Source: Euperipatoides rowelli
Taxonomy: Eukaryota > Onychophora > Udeonychophora > Euonychophora > Peripatopsidae
Length of the DNA stretch: 14,722 bases
NCBI GenBank assembly: GCA_003024985.2
Contig: PXIH01S0007581.1
Strand: one strand, 5' to 3'
This document shows, one piece after another, positions 9,330-14,722 of the stretch. The notes beneath the pieces are model-generated. The model was not told the DNA's origin and did not search any database. It saw only the letters and a list, made by a program, of their open reading frames with translations. The translations under genes were made by a program, and so were the position numbers. How positions within the stretch are numbered: the stretch's first letter is position 1; the number at the start of each line of letters is the position of its first letter.

Positions 9330-11150
9330 ATATCAAAACTTCTTCAAACAGACCTCCCTTCCCCCTTCTGGGACTTGGTCAGAATCATAACTTTTCTTAT
9401 ACTGTATATCAAAGTATTTAGTAATATTTCATTCTGGAAATAAACCGGTTTGCAATAATTATATTTACTGTAATACTGTATATTGCAACAATGAATGTAG
9501 AAAACTCAAGTTTTGGCCATGTTCATGCAATAGATATACTGTAAATATGTTCAGAAATAACTGTTATAATCACTAATTTTAATTTTTAGATACCTGTCTT
9601 AAAACGTTTAGTGCAAAACTCATTGGTTAAAGCTTTGAAAAGTATAATACAATATCAAAAATAATTTTTCAATTAAATCATTAAGTTTAATTTTTTTTTC
9701 ATTATCCTAGGTTATATTAAATTTAAATAATCTAAACATATACAGCAATTTATTTCTTTTTTTCACCCTTTTGAGCAAAATTTTTTTTAAAATATTATAT
9801 ACAGTAAATACATTAATATTCTTCAAAGCATCTAACAATCTCAAAATAAAATAAGACTAAATTTGAGGAGGAAAAAAATTTATTAAGTCTAGTTTTACAT
9901 TGGTTTTATAGAAACAAATTTACAAAATGAATTCCAAGTTTTAAAATAAAACAAACATTTTTCTTTATATTTATAAAAAAATAAAAATGCTAGACATTTA
10001 TGCATTGTATCATTCATTCATTTTGTAACTAATGCATGAATATTAAAAAAAAGACATCAGATAAACACAAAAACATTCAAATCAACTGGCTCACAAAATC
10101 AAAGTTAAAAACTTAAAATTAATACACATTATTAGCATATTTCAATTAAAAAATAAAATGGATATGCAAAAATGTGCCTCATTTAAATTCATTAAGGCAC
10201 TTTATACTCACACACAAAAGATAACTGCATCCTTCATTTAAAAAACAAACATAGGAGTTTTCTTTCATTCATCATTAATTTAACAATCAAGAAGGCACAA
10301 TATTATTTTACATACTAATATAGAGCTATACACAGCTTCTATCCAAATTTCCATTCTTAAGAATAAGAAGTGTATAGTAGAGTTAAAAAAATGGACATTA
10401 ATTTTAATACATTTAACTTCTATGGTCCCAAATTAACTGCTTCTAATTCGGTTTGAGTTGAGAAAAAAGAATTTAACACTTTAGACAACCAATGGTAAAA
10501 TCTAATATCAAGGACTATTTACAAAATATTTTCTTAAAAAATAAAACAGGAATAAATTTCATTGTCTAATAAGAGCTTTCACACAAATTTAAAATTATTT
10601 AATTTATCCATTTGTAAATAAGTAGAGGAAAAAACCAGTTTGTTTTACCATTTCATAGCACAGACTGCAAAACAGAAAGCTGTAAATATCAATTGAAAAT
10701 AGAAATAAAATATGGTAATACACATTGAGTTATTATTAAACGTTGAAAGTTCCAAGAAAAGGGAATTCTCCCTCTATAAAAATTTAGTCGTGTATGAGGC
10801 CTACATGACAAAAATAAAGTATTAATGTCATATAAGGCAACATTGCATGTTATAATGACTGAGAAAGGATTAATAATTTTTTGAGAGGCCTTATATTTTA
10901 TTTGTACAAGTCAATCTCAGACAAAACAATATGAAACTCATTTCACAACAAAAAACTTAAAATAATGGAACATGCAGAATAGACATTATTTCAACATAAA
11001 GCCGAAATGAAAATCAGAGCATAACTCTTTAATCAGTAATTGGCATAAAACATAACTAAAATCTTATTAGATATTTTATAATATTTGTTCTCTACAATCT
11101 ATTCCCATTTCCCAGGATACTATTTTTACATGTATTCAACTAACTTGACC
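9330..11150. other. Very AT-rich non-coding DNA; may include distal 3' UTR of the minus-strand gene
   Basis: No coding frame, exon-like island or transposon end was seen. TACAGTA/TACTGTA words are clustered at 9400-9545. TATTTACA at 10516-10523 reads TGTAAATA on the minus strand, the core of a Pumilio-type RNA-binding site. That matters only if the 3' UTR of the gene at 14186-14331 really reaches this far, which the sequence cannot show. Confidence 0.45.
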
Positions 11151-11455
11151 CATGATTACCAAGCATCTATGAATATAGGCTAGTTAGAAAGAAAATGTTT
11201 TATTTATATAGAATATTAGAATTTTTCTATTATGGTAATTTATCGTATTCATAATCAACCAACCATTACTGAGCATTTATGAATATAGTTATAAAGAAAT
11301 GTTTTATTTAGTATAACATGCTTTTCTATTATAATTTATCATATTCAAGGATAGAACATAATTACTGAGCATCTAGAAATTTAGTTATAAATAAATGTTT
11401 TATTTAGTATATTAAACTTTTGTATTACTGTAATTTAACATAATCGTTGATAAAA
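11151..11455. repeat. Three tandem units of about 100 bp
   Basis: Units start near 11151, 11261 and 11357 (periods about 110 and 96 bp). Each runs: ATTAC(C/T)(A/G)AGCAT, then ATGAATATAG or AGAAATTTAG, TTATAAA, AATGTTTTATTTA, a variable part, then TCTATTATAATTTATCATATTC or a variant. Units 2 and 3 are closest to each other (ATTACTGAGCAT, TTTTATTTAGTAT). Stops occur in all frames. Read on the minus strand each unit contains AATAAAAC, so if the region is 3' UTR the repeats would carry several poly(A)-signal-like words. Confidence 0.85.
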
Positions 11456-14017
11456 GTTAGTATGGATCTAAAAAAATATATACGGTAATTCAATAAAAAA
11501 ATTGCTTTATATGGCTACCAAAGTCTTTGAAAAATAAGAAAAATTTACTCATAAATTTTATTAGTACAAAACTATTTAATTCAAATGTCTAATTACTTAA
11601 GTCTAGCTGTTTTTAGTGTAATAGCAGAATGGAGATTTAATATACCCCTTGAAAATGTACAGTAAAGTGGCCTTAAATAAGCTTACAAAATTAAAAATTC
11701 TATAATTAAATCAAGAAAAATGAAAACGCCTTTCAGCAAATCAATAAATAACAACAGGAAATAGGAAAATCGGCTAATTGTGACCCAGACACATAAAATA
11801 AATCAAACTAAAAATGATTTACAGTATGTACGGTACATAATTTGTTGGTTGCAAGGTAAATAAACAACTTTTAAATTCAAATATGTTTTATTTAATTAGT
11901 TTTTAAAGTAATACAAAATTTATCCCACTTGGCATAAAGATCTTAAAAAAAATAATTTGGCAACATTGGTCAGCTTAAGTTGTGAACAGAACTAATCCCC
12001 AGATTACCATTATTACTAGTGTTCTGGGCTTATTAATTTACTGTATATGCCCTTTGTACTACATAGAGAAAATTATTATATATTCTCTCAATATTTTGTT
12101 ACTAGTTATTTGCCTATAGTCAGTCATTATATTTGCAAATTGGTGCAAGTGTGTTGAATATGATTTTTTTTTTTTTTCAAAATAGAAAAAAAATTAAAAA
12201 AAAAAAAATTAAACTAAATAGAAATTTATTCCTAAGAATTTTCTATCACTCAAAGTTCATTTGTTTATTAAAATATTTCAATAAACAAAGTTGTTAACAT
12301 ACTAATTAAACTGAAAAATTAGGAGCATATAATTGATTTCATGATATTTTAGGCATTATATGCTACAGGTATTTCTGAACATCTTTAGATTATCCCAAGA
12401 TTAAGACAAAACGTATTAATTGAAATATATTAAATGAAATATTCTGCCAAGGATATACCCTTTTCTGGAGAAGGGGAGGGGAACAACAAAATTTGCTTAT
12501 CTACAAGGAAGGGGAGATGATGTAACTAAACAGTTGAAGAAACTGATTTATACAATCGTAGTGCTTGACATTTAGCTCTAATTATAATGGAAATGTCTGG
12601 CTATTAAAAATTAAAAATTGGCAAAAAGTAGAATGCTGATTAAATTAGCATATTGCTTACTTTAAACATTACTTATAAAGTTAAATATTTTGTTTGTTAA
12701 AAGATTCAACATACTGTGAAACAGACACCAAAAAAATATTAACTTAAATGCTCCAGGGTAAAAATAAAATGTGTATATTAATATGGCATATACAGGATAT
12801 TTTTTCACAATTAAATTATTAAAACTCAATTTGTAGTGTGGCTTAAAATTTTTGGCACACTAAACTCTGATTAATAAAAACTTCAAACTATATTTTTAAA
12901 AAATTATAACAAAGATGGATAAATTTAATGTGAGTGGGTAAAATACATGGCAATCTAGTAAGTTCCTCTCAATTAATATAAGGACTCGAACAACAATCTT
13001 TGGTAAGTTTTAAAAATAAATTCGGCAAATTAAGTATGAAATTGGTCAGAACCGATTGTTCAGGCATAATAGGCATTCAGCCAAAAGAACAGTGAGATTA
13101 TGATGTATAAATAAATATTGTACGCACGGTAAATTTAATTCACATTAAATTAACAAACTTTATCAATATAAATAAATTACAACATATCATAAATAAAATT
13201 CAAACGTAAACAGTAAACACTGCTGGAAAAAATATTACATAGGAACTAACAAGTTTACAAAATTACGAGCAGAAAAAAAGATTTATAACAAAGTGTTTGC
13301 TTAATCTAAAGTAGTATATCATGATAAATCATGATTAGAATACATGATACAGTATATGCTTAATCAAATTCTATTTGAATAGTAATTATAAAAATATATT
13401 TTTTTCCTATTTCAAGCTCTGCTTTTAACCTCGGAGGTGGTACACAATAAGTTTTAAATTACAAGTCAATTAAAAATAAACTATTCTTATCATATTATAA
13501 ATCTTAAGTACATCAGATTAATATCCTTATTAAAAAAAAAACACTTAAATTAAATGCCTAATTCAGGTTTTATTATTTAAAAAAAAAAAGACATCAGATT
13601 TTACCAAAGGAATGATTAAATTTGTTGTGTTAATGTAAACAGTATAACATAATAAAAAAATATTCTTGCAGTCTAAAATTGATGAAAAGGAAATGACAGG
13701 GTCAAATTCTTTCTAGTTCCATATTAATGACAATTTTGTTTTTTTAAAGCTTATATTAAGTTAGAAGCAAAGACAAATATATTCCAATAAATTTACAAAC
13801 TTGATGAATGATGATTTAACAAATACAATATATGCTACAAATAATTCAGAAGTATCAAAGAAATGAACTATGTATAATGAAATGGATTTTGGATAGAAGT
13901 TTGATATTAAGTATTTATTTCCAACATGGTGAGTAACATTTATTTTTTATCTAATCCATTTTCTTTTTTTTTTTTTTTTTNAAAAAATTTGGTATTAGAA
14001 TTATTATTTAATTATGA
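11456..14017. other. Very AT-rich non-coding DNA, probably in part 3' UTR of the minus-strand gene
   Basis: No exon-like island was accepted. Many TTTATT words would read as AATAAA poly(A) signals on the minus strand, for example near 13918 and 13940, so the cleavage site cannot be chosen from sequence alone. A T-run with an N at 13981 marks an assembly-uncertain homopolymer. A short GC-richer patch at 13415-13442 has no supporting splice context. Confidence 0.45.
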
Positions 14018-14086
14018 CTTCCTAAAACGGAAGAATTAAAATTTTTTGCCTAATGGCAAATCTCAAGTTCCCTGATGGAAGTAGGG
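14018..14086 (-). promoter_or_regulatory. Cluster of three small hairpins in the putative 3' UTR
   Basis: In minus-strand order the hairpins are CCCT/AGGG (14086-14070, 9-nt loop), TTTGCC/GGCAAA with ATTA loop (14060-14045), and CTTCC/GGAAG with GTTTTA loop (14033-14018). They begin about 100 nt after the stop codon of the terminal exon and are GC-richer than their flanks. A role as an RNA structure element is inference. Stems of 4 to 6 bp are individually weak. Confidence 0.35.
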
Positions 14087-14185
14087 TCTTTATAAACCAT
14101 TTATATCATTTTAAACATAAAAATAAAATAAATAGAATGCTTTTTAACTTTAGATAGAAATGAGTTTGATTTCAGTTATCTAGTA

Positions 14186-14331
14186 CTAGGTACTATGTGC
14201 ACTGTGTGTGAAAGGTGAACGCCGTAGGGGTGGTGAGGTTGTGTAATATAAACCACGACCATGTGGGGGACCACCATCAACACTCCATAATCTTGATTTA
14301 GCAGGTGAAGTGGCTATAGAATTTTGATATC
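14186..14331 (-). CDS. Terminal coding exon of an unidentified minus-strand gene (partial)
   Basis: The exon has two leading bases (GA) that complete a split codon, then 47 codons ending at TAG (14188-14186). The peptide is Ser/Thr/Pro-, Gly- and Arg-rich, with segments TSPAKSRLWSVDGGPP, GRGLYYTTSPPLRRSPF and the C-terminus THSAHST. TSPAK fits the S/T-P-x-K pattern of CDK sites, and two further SP motifs follow, suggesting a disordered, phosphorylatable tail. There is no domain or membrane segment. G+C is about 45% against about 25% around it. An in-frame TAA at 14338-14336 and the absence of any ATG mean it must be spliced to upstream exons. The main acceptor choice is TTTAAATAG at 14332; ending an intron at CTATAG (14314) is the alternative, with the exon starting at 14313. 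I could not place the protein family, so no symbol is given. Confidence 0.72.
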
Positions 14332-14358
14332 CTATTTAAAAAAAAAAAAAAAAAAATA
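14332..14358 (-). other. Splice acceptor and polypyrimidine tract
   Basis: On the minus strand a run of about 19 T is followed by AAATAG at 14337-14332, directly before the open frame. This is a strong acceptor architecture and sets the likely exon start at 14331. It uses TAG rather than CAG. Confidence 0.65.
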
Positions 14359-14383
14359 GAAATTTTTATTTAATATCTTTACA

Positions 14384-14411
14384 TACAGTAAATGCATATA
14401 CAGTAAATGCA
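14384..14411 (+). repeat. Tandem pair ACAGTAAATGCA, period 15 bp
   Basis: ACAGTAAATGCA occurs twice, separated by TAT, directly next to the MITE start; the second copy overlaps the first two bases of the MITE. Both copies contain the TACAGTA word that is frequent in this window. Confidence 0.8.
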
Positions 14412-14561
14412 GTGGTGGGATTCAGAAAGTTCACGTGAACCGCTTTTAAAATTAATTAAAGTTTGGCGAACCCCTTCCTAAAAAGTTCAAGCATCAAAAA
14501 CATATATGCATCGATATCATACTGTATATGCATCTGTTTAATTCATTTTGATTCACTACTG
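14410..14561 (+). mobile_element. Small hAT-like MITE in the intron (152 bp)
   Basis: The left end CAGTGGTGGGATTCAGAAAG (14410) and the right end TTTTGATTCACTACTG (ending 14561) are inverted versions of each other, with a short deletion in the right end. They resemble a hAT terminus of the type CAGTGGTGGGATTC. Inside the left end GTGAACCGC is echoed by GGCGAACCCC at 14464-14473. The flanking 8-mers AGTAAATG and TGTATTTA match poorly, so no target duplication is claimed. It holds no coding sequence. The strand is nominal. Confidence 0.5.
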
Positions 14562-14722
14562 TGTATTTAAAATTCTAATATACCTGATGGTTTAAACAAT
14601 AGGCAAACTACATACAAACTTGTTTGCTAAAATAAGTCAAAATTTGTTTTTAAGTCATCTTTTAAATTGAATTGAAAATGCTTTGAAAAGTTAAAAAAGA
14701 TCAAGATTATTTATCTTACAAG

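Larger units (their letters stand above)
14332..14719 (-). other. Probable intron of the minus-strand gene, at least 388 bp
   Basis: The region upstream of the acceptor is AT-rich and non-coding. At the window edge the minus strand reads CTT then GTAAGA (donor at 14719-14714), which fits a strong 5' splice site and would give a 388-bp intron. However, joining that donor to the 14331 acceptor makes the split codon T+GA, a stop. So either the donor is chance, the intron runs beyond the window, or the 14313 acceptor is used (T+CC, Ser). The exon boundary to the right is therefore unproven. Confidence 0.45.

Noticed and set aside
8895-9443. Open frames on both strands of the foldback region
   Set aside because: Both read through the inverted arms. 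The plus frame depends on the C16 tract, and neither shows a domain.
13405-13445. Possible small plus-strand exon after TTTTTTCCTATTTCAAG
   Set aside because: About 35 bp with an in-frame stop in the useful frames and no matching donor.
1-14722. tRNA, rRNA, CRISPR array, phage or bacterial operon
   Set aside because: No cloverleaf, rRNA-like block, regular spacer array or ribosome-binding-site-led gene series was found on either strand.

Overview
This window looks like animal (metazoan) nuclear DNA that is AT-rich and almost entirely non-coding. Three signs point that way: roughly three quarters A+T, decayed hAT-type transposon relics with inverted ends, and one coding island bounded by splice signals rather than by a start codon. 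Isolated single N bases (2996, 3601, 13981) suggest a draft or polished assembly. I cannot name the species. No rRNA, tRNA, CRISPR array, operon or bacterial-type gene was seen, and I found no new multi-gene system.

Gene content. The only convincing coding sequence is the last coding exon of a minus-strand gene at 14186-14331. It encodes 47 complete codons plus a TAG stop and follows a T-rich tract ending in TAG. It is about 45% G+C in surroundings nearer 25%. Everything to its right is probably intron, holding a small hAT-like MITE. The sequence to its left (below 14186) is the gene's 3' UTR for an unknown distance, then intergenic DNA. The protein could not be identified. All long open frames elsewhere look like chance or repeat-driven frames.

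Layout. 1-321: AT-rich DNA with a short GC-richer relic at the left edge. 322-915: a minisatellite of about 38-bp units in two alternating subtypes. 1509-2235: a decayed non-autonomous hAT element with a probable 8-bp target duplication. 2310-2601: a recent 101-bp direct duplication with two mismatches. 2868-3062: poly-C tract and a 48-bp G/C-run repeat pair. 3063-4450: no gene. 4452-4667: a 13-bp perfect inverted repeat pair. 5055-5400: three decayed tandem units ending in a 14-bp perfect hairpin. 5982-6286: a probable TIR element. 6287-8350: no gene. 8351-8390: possible solo hAT end. 8918-9329: a foldback structure with a C16 tract. 9330-14185: very AT-rich DNA, including a threefold tandem repeat at 11151-11455 and a cluster of three small hairpins at 14018-14086. 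14186-14722: exon and intron.

Across the whole window the 7-mer TACAGTA (or its complement TACTGTA) occurs about 25 times by eye, against a rough composition-based expectation of 3 to 4. This is the strongest window-wide signal that ordinary features do not explain.
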